A stretch of 30,000 nucleotides of DNA, taken from contig CAJNDS010000691.1 of assembly GCA_905221605.1 (NCBI GenBank), positions 225,891 to 255,890 of the forward strand, given 5' to 3'. This stretch comes from Symbiodinium natans (taxonomy: Eukaryota; Sar; Dinophyceae; Suessiales; Symbiodiniaceae). The position numbers and the translations under genes were made by a program. Numbering within the stretch: the first letter of the stretch is position 1; each line of letters starts with the position of its first letter. The notes below the pieces were generated by a model. That model did no database searches and had not been told where the DNA came from. It was given only the letters and a program-made list of their open reading frames with translations. Shown here in pieces: positions 16,293 through 25,460 of this stretch.

Positions 16293-16384
16293 GGGGTTAA
16301 GGGTTAAGCGTTTAAGGGTTAAGGGTTTAGGGGTTTTAGCTTAGGGTTTAGGGTTGATTTTTTTTTGGGGGTGGGTGGGGGGGG
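16293..16384 (+). repeat. TTTAGGG/TTAAGGG tract ending in a T9-G junction
   Basis: Units GGGTTAA and TTTAAGGG are followed by TTTAGGG, then T9 directly joined to GGGGGTGGGTGGGGGGGG. Confidence 0.88.
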
Positions 16385-16516
16385 AAACCAACGTCAGCAC
16401 ACAATGTCAAGGCGAAGCAATTGCATCTTGAGGTTTATCTGTGGTTGTTCGAGAAGTCTTTTGAACCTCTCTGCGCCCTAATCCTGAGATAGGCATGTGC
16501 AAGATAAGGACTTGTA

Positions 16517-16641
16517 GTTGAAGGTTCATCGAGTACTGCAGTTCCAAGTTGGCTTATAACTACCCTAATCAGGTTATAGCCAGTTTTACTCATCGTTACC
16601 CTACCTATAATCCCACTTGTAACTACCCATGAACCTCCAAG
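16517..16641. mobile_element. Hairpin family B copy 4, TA-flanked
   Basis: GTTGAAGGTTCATCGAGTAC at the left versus AACTACCCATGAACCTCCAAG at the right. TA flanks both ends (16515-16516, 16642-16643). The interior carries GGCTTATAACTACC and GGTTATAGCC. 125 bp. Three CCCTAAA units follow immediately (to 16664). Confidence 0.82.
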
Positions 16642-16821
16642 TAGCCCTAAACCCTAAACCCTACGACAGAAACCGACAGAAATCTTCTGCACAGCTCGCT
16701 CAGGCTCGGCGGTTCCTGCGCCCTTCTCCTCCTTGGGATGATCGTAGCCCAGGCTTTGCCGCAGAATCGGGATGGGATGGGCAGCGGATGCGTCGGTCTT
16801 GTTGAAGAGTGGACAGAACAC

Positions 16822-16918
16822 CCTACTTATTCCCTTCTTCAGGGTTTTGGTTACTTATAAGCCCCTTTAAAACCAAAAAGTGCACCATGTTTTCTTCCTA
16901 GGTTACTTTTTGGCCTAG
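16822..16918. repeat. Dispersed repeat family C copy 4
   Basis: TTCCCTTCTTCAGGGTTTTGG, TTATAAGCCCCTTTAAAACC, AAAAAGTGCACCATGTTTTC and TTCCTAGGTTACTTTTTGG match copies 1-3 in order. Confidence 0.72.
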
Positions 16919-17143
16919 GCGGGGTTGAAGGGTTAGGGCTGGGGTTGAGGAAGGTGGTCTGTGGAGCCCTGGGATGCTGAACTGAAAGCCCTCTAGCAAG
17001 AGTCCTCAACCCACGCCCTTCCTCAGGCTTTAGGGTTGAGAGCTTAAGGTTTCCGGAAGCTTGATTTGCCTGATCCTTGAACCCGAAACCAAAACGCTCC
17101 CTTTGTCAGCTCTTTCCCGTCTCTGTCTAAGCCGAAGCATACG

Positions 17144-17244
17144 TTGGGATGTTCCCCCAAATACTAGCAGTCTTTAATAGGGATTAGGATAGGGGTACTA
17201 GAATCCCTATTCAGGACTGTTAGTATTCGGGGGGAACATGCCAA
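17144..17244. mobile_element. Hairpin family A copy 5 (complete)
   Basis: TTGGGATGTTCCCCC...GGGGGGAACATGCCAA termini and TCTTTAATAGGGATTAG / AATCCCTATTCAGGACTG internal arms. 101 bp, both ends present. Confidence 0.88.
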
Positions 17245-17439
17245 AGCACACAATTAGACACAGCAGTCATGAAAACCCTTCAGCCTCCCTCACAGAACTG
17301 TTCTGGAATTTGGGTGCCCACAGAAACGTACTACATAGGGCTATAAGCCCCCACAAACCCACAAACCGACGAGCCCTGGAAAACCTGTAAACTCTACAAA
17401 TCTATGACCTCTATAAGTTCTATAAGCCCTCTAGAAGAG

Positions 17440-17596
17440 CCCTAAAGCCTAAACCCTAAACCCTAACCCCTAACCCCTAAACCCTAAACCCTAAACCCTA
17501 AGCCCCTAAACCCCTAAACCCCTAAACCCCTAAACCCCTAAACCCCTAAACCCCTAAACCCCTAAACCCCTAAACCCCTAAACCCCTAAACCCAAA
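17440..17596 (-). repeat. CCCTAAA tract with long CCCCTAAA octamer array
   Basis: A heptameric start, then about 11 consecutive octamers CCCCTAAA (17502-17594). Left arm of a module with a 103-bp spacer. Confidence 0.96.
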
Positions 17597-17699
17597 TCAC
17601 GCGGGGGGGGCGGGTGGGGGGCGAAGGCGGATGGAGTCGAAAAGCGCGACTTTGAGCCGGCACCGCCAGTGAAGCCGAAGGACAGCCAAGTCTCAGAAG

Positions 17700-17990
17700 T
17701 TTTGGGGTTTTGGGGTTTAGGGGTTAAGGGGTTAAGGAGTTTGGGGGTTTAGGGTTTAGGGTTTCGGGTTTAGGGTTTAGGGTTTAGGGGTAAGGGGGTA
17801 AGGGGTTTGGGGGTTTAGCTACAGGGTTCAAGGGGTGTAGGGATTCAGGCTAAACGGTTCAGGGGTGAAGGGGTTAAGGGGTTTAGGGATGTAGGCGCTT
17901 AGGGGTTTAGGGTTCAGGGTTTGAAGTTTGAATGCTTGGGTTTGTTAGGGTTTGGGGTTCAGGTGCTGGGCCGTACTTAGTTTAGGGTGT
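17700..17990 (+). repeat. Long decayed TTTAGGG tract (about 290 bp)
   Basis: Mixed TTTAGGGG, TTAAGGGG, TTTGGGGG and TTCAGGGG units, with an intact TTTAGGG core at 17745-17790. Right arm of the module begun at 17440. Confidence 0.9.
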
Positions 17991-18036
17991 GGGGTCTAGT
18001 ACTAGGCCAGGGGTGTGAACAGTGTCGAGGGGCTTG

Positions 18037-18098
18037 ACCCTAAACCCTAAACCCTAAATTAAACCCTAAACCCTAAACCCTAAACCCTAAACCCTAAA
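18037..18098 (-). repeat. CCCTAAA tract
   Basis: Eight to nine units, one truncated (AAATTAAACCC). Confidence 0.95.
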
Positions 18099-18179
18099 TC
18101 TGGGTCTGGGCCTGGGTTTGGGCGTTGGAGTCCAGTGATCAAGCAGAGCAAAGATCCCTCCAGGGCTTAGCATTTGGGA

Positions 18180-18327
18180 CCCTAAACCCTAAACCCTAAA
18201 CCCTAAACCCTAAACCCTAAACCCTACACCCTAAACCCTAAACCCTAAACCCTAAACCCTAAACCCTAAACCCTAAACCCTACACCCTAAACCCTAAACC
18301 CTAAACCCTAAACTTAGGGTTGAGGGG
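18180..18327. repeat. CCCTAAA tract (19 units) with inverted end
   Basis: 19 near-perfect units (18180-18313) with CCCTACA at two places 63 bp apart, suggesting block duplication. It then flips directly into TTAGGGTTGAGGGG (18314-18327). Confidence 0.95.
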
Positions 18328-18391
18328 CTCCCCACTTCCAAGGGCAGCCCCTTACAGGGCTCAGGATTCCGGACGTACCTGTATCTTTAAG

Positions 18392-18530
18392 ACCCTAAAT
18401 CCTCAACTCTAACTTGGGTTTAGGGTTTAGGGTTTAGGTTTTAGGGTTTAGGGTTTAGGGTTTAGGGTTTAGGGTTTAGGATTTAGGGTTTAGGGTTTAG
18501 GGTTTAGGGTTTAGGGTTTAGGGTTTAGGG
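18392..18530 (+). repeat. TTTAGGG tract (16-17 units) with short C-strand leader
   Basis: CCCTAAATCCTCAACTC (18392-18412) turns within three bases into a TTTAGGG tract (18415-18530). All but two units are perfect. Confidence 0.95.
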
Positions 18531-18628
18531 CACTATGGAAACCCCAAGCATCGGAAAACGTGGCGGAATAGTATTGAGGCTTCTCCTGCTAATCCCAGGC
18601 TCTTTGGGCTTCGGGCTTAGGTCTAGGG

Positions 18629-18688
18629 ACCTAAACCCGAAGCCATAAACACTAAACCCCAAACCCTAAGCCCTGAGCCCTGAACCTT
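18629..18688 (-). repeat. Decayed CCCTAAA tract
   Basis: Seven to eight mutated units. The next 375 bases (18689-19065) are unique, with no coding or repeat signal recognised. Confidence 0.82.
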
Positions 18689-19065
18689 GTCGGGTTTCGC
18701 CTATCGGTGTCGACGCGCCCATACTCAACTCAACGGGCACGGTCATCACAGCGCTCAGATTTTCCTAAGTTTCACCCCTGCGCCCTGAAGGGGACATATG
18801 TAGGACATTTCCGAGGGTCTCAAGGGTCCAACCTAGAAACCCAAACCCTCTGGCATTCCTGTACCCGGCACCCATGGTAATTATACGGGACGTGCTTTTT
18901 GGCCTATGGATCTGGGAACGCGCCCAGACTCCTCCTAGACTCTACTGTACCTTTGTGCTTTCGGTTTCTGGGCGCCCCAAAGCCATCATGGCGAGTTCGT
19001 CCGCAGTATAACTTGTTAGAGGGCCCCTCCAAGATTCTTGCTCAACACAGTCCTCCTCCCCCGCA

Positions 19066-19212
19066 CCTTAAACCCTAAACCCTAAACCCCTAAACCCCTA
19101 AACCCCTAAACCCCTAAATCCCTAAACCCCTAAACCCCTAAACCCCTAAACCCCTAAACCCCTAAACCCCTAAACCCCTAAACCCCTAAACCCCTAAACC
19201 CCAAACCCAAAA
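19066..19212 (-). repeat. CCCCTAAA octamer array (about 16 units)
   Basis: After three heptamers, 19084-19203 is a homogeneous octamer array with one CCCTAAAT unit. Same octamer as at 17.5 kb. Confidence 0.96.
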
Positions 19213-19323
19213 ATCCCCAACCCCCCAAACCCATCCGTGCATCGAAAGCCAGGAGCCTCCGCAAGAGGTCCTTACTCGACGGGCCCCCAGTGTGGCAGTC
19301 CCGAATTGCATGTTGAACCTGAA

Positions 19324-19355
19324 AACCCTAAACCCTGAACCCTAAACCCCCTGAA
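19324..19355 (-). repeat. Short CCCTAAA tract
   Basis: Four units. Together with 19573-19715 it brackets a 217-bp spacer that contains a 14-bp tandem duplication (CGAAATCTGCGGGA/G at 19391-19418). Confidence 0.88.
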
Positions 19356-19572
19356 CCATTTTCGTAGCATGTGCTGCATATTGTGCATTGCGAAATCTGC
19401 GGGACGAAATCTGCGGGGGAGTTGCCAGAGCTAGTTGCGGCCACGCAGCAACGTCGCATCTTTCGCCAGAATGCGCACACATACGGTATGGTTCCTTTGG
19501 CAATCATCAGGTTTGGATGTGAGATGAGGCGAACTAAGCCTCCACAACTGTGCTGTGAGCCATAGAAGCTGC

Positions 19573-19715
19573 TTAGGGTTTAGGGTTTAGGGTTTAGGGT
19601 TTAGGGTTTAGGGTTTAGGGTTTAGGGTTTAGGGTTTAGGGTTTAGGGTTTAGGGTTTAGGGTTTAGGGTTTAGGGTTTAGGGTTTAGGGTTTAGGGTTT
19701 AGGGTTTAGGGTTTA
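19573..19715 (+). repeat. Perfect TTTAGGG tract (20 units)
   Basis: The longest uninterrupted perfect heptamer array in the window: 143 bases without a variant. It is probably among the youngest insertions or the best homogenised. Confidence 0.98.
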
Positions 19716-19850
19716 GACGTTTCATCAGGTGAGTATCAGGAAAGGCTGGCGCTATTCGACATTGAATCACAGATCTTGGGCTGCATAAAGGCAGCCGCAC
19801 AGGAGCAACAACAAACTTACTCCGTTGCAACAGTGGCAAGACGAACATGA

Positions 19851-19902
19851 CCCTAAACCCTAACCCCTAACCCCTAAACCCTAAACCCTAAACCCTAAAC
19901 CT
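19851..19902 (-). repeat. CCCTAAA tract
   Basis: Seven units, two of them CCCCTAA. Confidence 0.93.
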
Positions 19903-20102
19903 CAACCTGGCGTGCCGATCATCTCCCTCGGTCAGAAAGGCTTGCCAGTGCAACGAACTTAAGCGGCTACTACGGCTTTCGGCAGAGATGCAGCTCCTGA
20001 CCTTGACTCCTTTGCCCTTTTGAGGTTTCGAGCTCATGGGAACATGGAACATCTAGGAATAGGGGCAAGCCGTCTGAGGTGCTTCAGGTTGAGTACTTGG
20101 GT

Positions 20103-20228
20103 ACCCTAAACCCTAAACCCTAAACCCTAAGCCCTAAGCCCTAAACCCTAAACCCTAAACCCTAAACCCTAAACCCTAAACCCTAGCCCTAAACGCTAAA
20201 CCCTAAACCCTAAACCCTAAACCCCAAG
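20103..20228 (-). repeat. CCCTAAA tract (17-18 units)
   Basis: Mostly perfect, with two CCCTAAG. Left arm of a module with a 92-bp spacer (20229-20320). Confidence 0.96.
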
Positions 20229-20320
20229 CCGCCAAGGACAGGAGTCTGGCAATGCTTCCCTTCTCAACAAAGGGGAATCCTTGTTCAACCGCTCGGAGCT
20301 CGGCTTTTGTCACCTGAAAC

Positions 20321-20355
20321 AGGGTTTAGGGTTTAGGGTTTAGGCGTTTAGGGCT
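20321..20355 (+). repeat. TTTAGGG tract
   Basis: Four to five units. Right arm of the module begun at 20103. 20356-21057 downstream is unique; it has a two-unit direct repeat (TTGGTGAGTGTA at 20369 and 20401) and no recognised gene. Confidence 0.9.
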
Positions 20356-21057
20356 TATTTTAGTGTTATTGGTGAGTGTACATAAGGTTCCTTTTTGATT
20401 TTGGTGAGTGTATATACTTGGTGTCCTTTTGGGGGTACAAGAAATATATATCCGACTGCAGCTGCGGAACCTATAAGGGGGTTTACGAACATAGGGGGGG
20501 GCGCTTAGTATAGACCCCCCAAACGGCATAGGATTCCCTTGTAATAAGGACCCCAAAAAGGTACCCCTATTTTGGGAGATGCCTATAAATTTTGGCTGTT
20601 TGCAAAAGCATGGTCCCTTCTGCGTACCCTAAATGTTAGCCAAGTCACTCTCAGCCCGACGGGGCTTTCGAGAACAGTGTTTTGAGCAGCAACGAGCAAA
20701 GCTTTTCAAGCTGGGTACCCTAAATATTCGGGCCGCCTTTAACTAGCAATCCCAAAAAGGGCCGTAATGTAGAGAAGTGCCCAAATAAAATACCCCTACG
20801 CGCAAAAGCCCATGAAAGTCTGTCTTTTTACAGTATGGTAGCCTCAGAGATAGGGACATTGCGCAATGATCCAGTATATTCGTCCTGCTCTTAAGTTGTT
20901 TTGTTTATTGCATAGAACAATGTTTTGCTGGGTTTGAGTGGAAAGGCACTTCATGTGCTTGTGGGCATGCCACGCGTCGTGTCATGTGGCAGCAGGGTGA
21001 TGAGTCAGCATCGATGTGCGCTGAATCGAACGTAGGTCAGTCACGAGGTGTGCTCGT

Positions 21058-21107
21058 ACCTAAACCCTAAACCCTAAACCCCAAACCCTAAAACCTAAAC
21101 CCTAAGC
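21058..21107 (-). repeat. CCCTAAA tract
   Basis: Seven units. Left arm of a module with a 117-bp spacer. Confidence 0.93.
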
Positions 21108-21224
21108 CTTCGGGCGCATCTTCTTGATGGACATGGGACTGGCTCACATGCTACGTTCCAGGGCACGAGCCTAGCCCTGACCTGTTTCTTTTGTTCTACA
21201 CACTCTACTTTGAGGTGGGGAGGG

Positions 21225-21269
21225 GGTTAGGGTTTGTAGGGTTTGGGGTTTAGGGTTTAGGGTTTAGAG
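21225..21269 (+). repeat. TTTAGGG tract
   Basis: Six units. Right arm of the module begun at 21058. A G10 run follows at about 21280. Confidence 0.92.
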
Positions 21270-21525
21270 GGCGCTCCGGGGGGGGGGGGTGCGTTCAGGT
21301 GTCTCGGCATGTTTCTATAGCCTTAGGTACACTTGTCTTTATCAGTTTCAAGGCAACATTATTTTCTTATGGCCCAGAGGGCCCTTCTTGCAAGTGGACG
21401 GCTGGGTAGCTCTGACAGTGGTCTTGGGGTTTAGGCGTGCTGCGTGTGGCTTGAGGGTTTTAAAGCTTTGGGCGGCATGAATGCTGACCAGGAACAGAAG
21501 CAAAATGTCGAAGCAACCCATGCGA

Positions 21526-21563
21526 CCCTAAAACCCGAAACCCTAAGAACTCTAAACCCTAAG
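21526..21563 (-). repeat. Decayed CCCTAAA tract
   Basis: Five units (CCCGAAA, CTCTAAA). Left arm of a module with a 118-bp spacer. Confidence 0.87.
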
Positions 21564-21681
21564 CTTGGGCCTCTGGAGGTCTTGGACCAAAGGAGACCGT
21601 CGACATGGACTCCACCGCTGAGAAGACGTATTGGTCGCCCGAGCATCCGCTGACCGAGGACGTGAACCCGATGCCCTGTAT

Positions 21682-21772
21682 GTTTAGGGTTTGGGGTTTG
21701 GGGTTTAGGGTTTAGGGTTTAGGGTTTAGAGTTTAGGGTTTAGGGTTTAGGGTTTAGGTTTAGGGTTCAGGG
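21682..21772 (+). repeat. TTTAGGG tract (13 units)
   Basis: Mostly perfect, with GGGTTTG at the start. Right arm of the module begun at 21526. 21773-22061 is unique. Confidence 0.95.
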
Positions 21773-22061
21773 TGCCCGTGAAAAGACACTTGCATCCGCC
21801 AGGGATACTTCAGCAACCATCGATGAATATCTTACGTGCGCTAACCTCACGCCTTCAACCCGTCCAAAGGAGGATGGATGTCTAAAGGGTGTAACAACCA
21901 GAGGGGCTACTTACACTGCTATTCCGGTGGCCGTACCAATGAACATACTATAATGAGGTTTTGGATACCCAACTCCATAATCATACTTCACATGGACCCT
22001 CTGAGACACAAGAGCAAGTTCACACCAATCTTTAAACTCCCAAACCCCAAGGACTCAAAAC

Positions 22062-22140
22062 CTTAGACCCTAGACCCTGAACCCTAAAAACACCCCTTAT
22101 TTTGGAAAACCCTCAAACCCTAAACCCTTAACCCCAAACA
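22062..22140 (-). repeat. Decayed CCCTAAA tract
   Basis: CCCTAGA, CCCTGAA and CCCTCAAA units split by a short TTATTTTGG insertion. Confidence 0.8.
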
Positions 22141-22342
22141 AAAGAAGCTGCGAGGACGGGTTGGGGGCCCATGGCGTCAGGCCTCTCCCGAGTTATTCAG
22201 CTTCTGAAGGGTCGGAGGATGTTGATCTGGGAATTTGTAGATACGGAGGTGAAGATCCCCATACTACCCTTATAAGGAAGAATGTGTTTAGTTTTTGGAG
22301 GGTTCTTCAACAAAGAGTAGGTTATAAGTGGGGTTAACCCTA

Positions 22343-22464
22343 CTTGCAGGTTCATGGGTAGTTATAAGCTGGGTGATAAGTAAGGTAAAGTTAGAGCTGG
22401 TTACAACCTCATTTCGGTTGCTTATAGCCCTACTTATAAGTGTCTGTGAACCTTCAACTTCAAG
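22343..22464. mobile_element. Hairpin family B copy 5, TA-flanked
   Basis: CTTGCAGGTTCATGGGTAG at the left. GTGAACCTTCAACTTCAAG at the right, with a small duplication in the right arm. TA flanks both ends (22341-22342, 22465-22466). GTTATAAGCTGGG and GCTTATAGCCC pair internally. 122 bp. Confidence 0.8.
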
Positions 22465-22730
22465 TAAATAAGCACCCCAAACCTTAAACCCTACTTTGGG
22501 TAACCCAAATCTGAGCAGGGAGGAGGATAGGGGCTTACTTAGGCCTCCGAAACCAAGATGGAAAAGGTCTCACACATCATGGGGGGGCAGGGGCGGGGGC
22601 GGGGGTTGTGGCAGCATACTACATCCCCTACCCCCAACCCAAAAGAAGGGCCCACTAATCCCGGCCCGCTCGAGCCAAACTACCAAAGCCAGCCTTGCCC
22701 TAGAACGCAAGCCATGCGGATGACAGTCTC

Positions 22731-22818
22731 ATTATAATATAATTTAAAATTAAAAATTACTATTTATAAAAAACAAAAAAACTGATAATCAAAAGATATA
22801 TAGTGTTTTTTATTGTGT
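22731..22818. other. AT-rich patch
   Basis: Nearly 90 bases of A/T (TATAATATAATTTAAAATTA, TTTATAAAAAACAAAAAAAC) inside DNA of otherwise mixed composition. Possible origin-like, matrix-attachment or element-terminal sequence. Nothing specific can be assigned. Confidence 0.6.
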
Positions 22819-22891
22819 TTACTTGTTCAGGCCCGCGGACGGCGCCACTTCAAGCACCATTGCATGCAGGCACTTGCTGCGGAGCTGGGAA

Positions 22892-23055
22892 TGTTTCCCT
22901 AGGTAAGCCCTTAAGAGCTATGTTATATTCTTTCTATTGTCTATTTTTTGGGTTTAAAGGTAAGCCCTTGAGCTATGTTATATTCTTTCTATTGTCTATT
23001 TTTTGGGTTTAAGAGGATCCGCTTCAGGGATCCTCCGAGGTTTTAGGCCATCTTA
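22892..23055. repeat. Dispersed repeat family D copy 1, tandemly duplicated
   Basis: Two near-identical units, 22892-22948 and 22949-23002, each GGTAAGCCCTT, then GAGCTATGTTATATTC, TTTCTATTGTC and TATTTTTTGGGTTTAA. They are followed by AGAGGATCC...GGGATCCTCC and AGGCCATCTT. The 3' part recurs near 26.7 kb. GGTAAG resembles a splice donor, but no coding exon adjoins it. Confidence 0.72.
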
Positions 23056-23195
23056 GTTCCTTATGTGGCCGCAACTTTCTGATGGGGATCTAGGGAGTGT
23101 GCCCCTGCAGCTGCGGAAGAGGAGTGTCCAAGCATCTGGGTTCAGCGCGTAGTGGCTCCAGCGCATGTGGACTGGGTCTTCTACAAACTCCATCG

Positions 23196-23262
23196 AGGGT
23201 TTAGGGTTTAGGGTTTAGGGTTTAGGGTTCAGGGTTCAGGGTTCAGGGTTTAGGGTTTAGGT
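23196..23262 (+). repeat. TTTAGGG tract with GGGTTCA sub-array
   Basis: Nine to ten units, the middle three being GGGTTCA as at 2.66 kb. Confidence 0.94.
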
Positions 23263-23403
23263 TTCCACTCCTCAACCTGGCCCCAATGCGAAAGTCCGCT
23301 TCGGAATATTTTTGATCTGCGTGCACGCAGTTCCCTGACGGTTTGGGGCTCGAGTTATATCAGCACGTGATGTTTCGCATGAGGTAACTTAAGGGCATAC
23401 TTG

Positions 23404-23500
23404 CTATCCCTCAACCCACTATACACCCTAACACCCCCAAACCCCTAAATCCCTGAACCCTAAATCCCGAAAACCCTAAGCCCGCAAACCCTAAAACCTG
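23404..23500 (-). repeat. Decayed CCCTAAA tract
   Basis: CCCTCAA, CCCCCAAA, CCCTAAAT and CCCGAAA remnants. Confidence 0.75.
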
Positions 23501-23658
23501 AGTCCCTATAATTATTGAATCCGAATGAAAGGGATGTTACACGGTGCCTGAGTATGGTCCCTTACCTTCTTTGAAGTACGGGCCCTTTGGCTTTTATAGG
23601 GTATGTAAGGGGTACTTCAGTGGTTCCGCAATTGAGGGCCCATATCAAGGGGCCACGT

Positions 23659-23753
23659 CCTAAACCCTAAACCCTAAACCCCAAACCCCAAACCCCAAAC
23701 CCCAAACCCCAAACCCCAAACCCCAAACCCTAAACCCTAAACCCCAAACCCCA
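23659..23753 (-). repeat. CCCTAAA tract with CCCCAAA array
   Basis: Eight consecutive CCCCAAA units in the middle (about 23676-23732), flanked by CCCTAAA. Left arm of a module with a 111-bp spacer. Confidence 0.95.
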
Positions 23754-23864
23754 TGCCCCAACACCCGAAACCTCCTACGAATCCGCCTCCCACGAGGGGA
23801 CTCAGAGAGCCCCTGTTGGGCGCCTCACCACCGCAGGGGCACCTAAGGGGGCCTTCAGAGAGGC

Positions 23865-24272
23865 GGGTTTAGGGTTTAGGGTTTAGGGGTTTAGGGTTTG
23901 GGGTTTAGGGTTTGGGGTTTGGGGTTTAGGGTTTGGGGTTTGGGGTTTTTTGGGGTTTGGGTTTTTTTGGGTTTGGGGTTCAGGGTTTTGGGTTTGGGGT
24001 TTGGGGGTTTTGGGTTTTTGGGGTTCAGGGTTTTGGGTTTGGGGTTTGGGGTTTAGGGCTTAGGGCTTAGGTTCGGGGTTTTAGTGTTCCGGGTGTAGGG
24101 TTCAGGGTTCAGGGTTTAGGGTTAAGGGTTTGGGGTTCAGGGTTTAGGGCTTATAGGGTTCGGGGTTTTAGTGTTCCGGGTTTAGGAGTTTAGGTTTCGG
24201 GGTTTAGTGTTCAGGGTTTAGGTTTTAGAGTTCGGGGTTGAGGGTTCTGGGTTTGGGGTGTAGGGCTTGGGT
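23865..24272 (+). repeat. Longest telomere-derived tract (about 410 bp, variable)
   Basis: TTTAGGG at the start, then extended TTTGGGG, TTCAGGG, TTTTGGG and TTCGGGG units with occasional TTTAGGG. Contains a roughly 75-base internal repetition around TTCGGGGTTTTAGTGTTCC (24072 and 24158). Right arm of the module begun at 23659. Confidence 0.92.
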
Positions 24273-24372
24273 TGTCCAGGGCCCAAAAGGTTTCCGCGAG
24301 CATCAGTTAGCTGGACTTGGTCAGGGCTCTATAGGGCTTAAAGGTTTAGGATCAGAGCGGGGGGAGGGGGGG

Positions 24373-24448
24373 CGGGTTAGGGTTTAGCGGTCTTGGGGTT
24401 TAGGGTAAGCCTAGACCCTAAACCCTGGACCCTAAACCCTAAACCCGG
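24373..24448. repeat. Inverted telomeric junction (G then C)
   Basis: GGTTTAGGGTAAGCCTAGACCC: the TTTAGGG tract (24373-24407) meets the CCCTAAA tract (24412-24448) with about five bases between. Telomere-fusion-like order. Confidence 0.9.
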
Positions 24449-24624
24449 GAGGAAGGGGGGGAGATTGTTCCATATCTGGCCCCTCAGCCCTGAACCCCAA
24501 ACAGAGAATAATGCACTCTCTTTTGGACGACCTTTGTTGTACCTTGACCTCTTTGAGGATGCCCTGTAGCCTTTTCGGGTCTACTTAGGTCGTGTTTTTG
24601 TTACTTCTTTGTAGGGCTTGTAGG

Positions 24625-24707
24625 GTTTAGGGTTATTCCTCTTTTTGTGGTGCTGGTTCCCCCTACAATCCATTAAGCACCCCCTTGCATGGCTTGCTGG
24701 GCAACCC
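24625..24707. repeat. Dispersed repeat family C copy 5 (diverged)
   Basis: ATTCCTCTTTTTGTGG, GGTTCCCCCTACAATCC, TTAAGCACCCCCTTGC and TGCTGGGCAACC correspond to the start and middle of family C. The TTATTCCTAGG block is lost. Confidence 0.55.
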
Positions 24708-24718
24708 ATGACCTGTGT

Positions 24719-24786
24719 GAACCCTCAGCCCTAAACCCCAAACTCTCAAACTCTAAAACCCTAAACCCTCAACCCTAAGCCTAAAC
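24719..24786 (-). repeat. CCCTAAA tract
   Basis: Nine decayed units, followed after 17 bases by a short TTTGGGG tract in the other orientation (24803-24828). Confidence 0.85.
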
Positions 24787-24975
24787 ACCGAACCATGTGG
24801 GGTTTTGGGTTTGGGGTTTCGGGTTCGATCTTTCATCTTCGCGTGCATGTCGACATCTGGGAAAAGACTCGGTCCCTACCCAGTGTGCTGAGGTGGTACG
24901 ATTCTGAGATAGGCAGGAGCCGGGTTGAGGGTTGAGGGACTTTGGAGGTAGCAGGTCACCTTTGGCTGAGGCGTG

Positions 24976-25010
24976 GCTGAACCCTAAACCGTATACCCTA
25001 AACCCTAAAA
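24976..25010 (-). repeat. CCCTAAA tract
   Basis: Four to five units with CCGTATA decay. Confidence 0.85.
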
Positions 25011-25183
25011 AGTAGAGAATTCCCCCCAAAACCCTAGGGGCAACCTCGGAGAGACCTTCGGGAGGCTTTTGGGTAGAGTCTTCGGTTGTAACTCGGTTAC
25101 CTCCCTTGGGACCCCACCCCCCCTCCCCCTCTCTGCAGAAGGGCCTGCAAAACCCTAAACTAGGAGTTTTGCGTCAGGAACCA

Positions 25184-25188
25184 CCCCC

Positions 25189-25219
<31 letters not shown>

Positions 25220-25221
25220 AA
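25184..25221. repeat. C26-A12 homopolymer junction
   Basis: 26 C are followed directly by 12 A, then CAACAAAGAAATGAAAGAG and a short GA repeat. Largest of the recurrent C/A junctions. Confidence 0.92.
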
Positions 25222-25359
25222 CAACAAAGAAATGAAAGAGAGAGAGAGAGACAACCAACGAACAAATCATTCTAATTGCAGGTTGCTTTGAGGATGGTAG
25301 TTGTTTCATCCGCATTTTCTAGGGCTCTTCAGCAAGTCCTAGTGAACCATGGCCAGAAG

Positions 25360-25460
25360 TTGGGATGTTCACCCTTATACTAACGGTCCTTAATAGGGAT
25401 TATCGTACCCCCGCTTATCATCCCTATTAAGGACTGTTTGTAGAATGGGGGAACATCCCG
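25360..25460. mobile_element. Hairpin family A copy 6 (complete, best paired)
   Basis: TTGGGATGTTCACCCTTATAC, then GGTCCTTAATAGGGAT. These pair with ATCCCTATTAAGGACTG and GGGGGAACATCCC. The inner arms are nearly perfect over about 17 bp, so this copy is probably the youngest. No coding capacity. Confidence 0.9.

Noticed and set aside
19371-19565. 64-codon frame lying exactly between two opposite telomeric tracts
   Set aside because: GTG start directly after a stop, very short and no homology recognised. Tempting as a gene on a telomere-capped module but not supportable.
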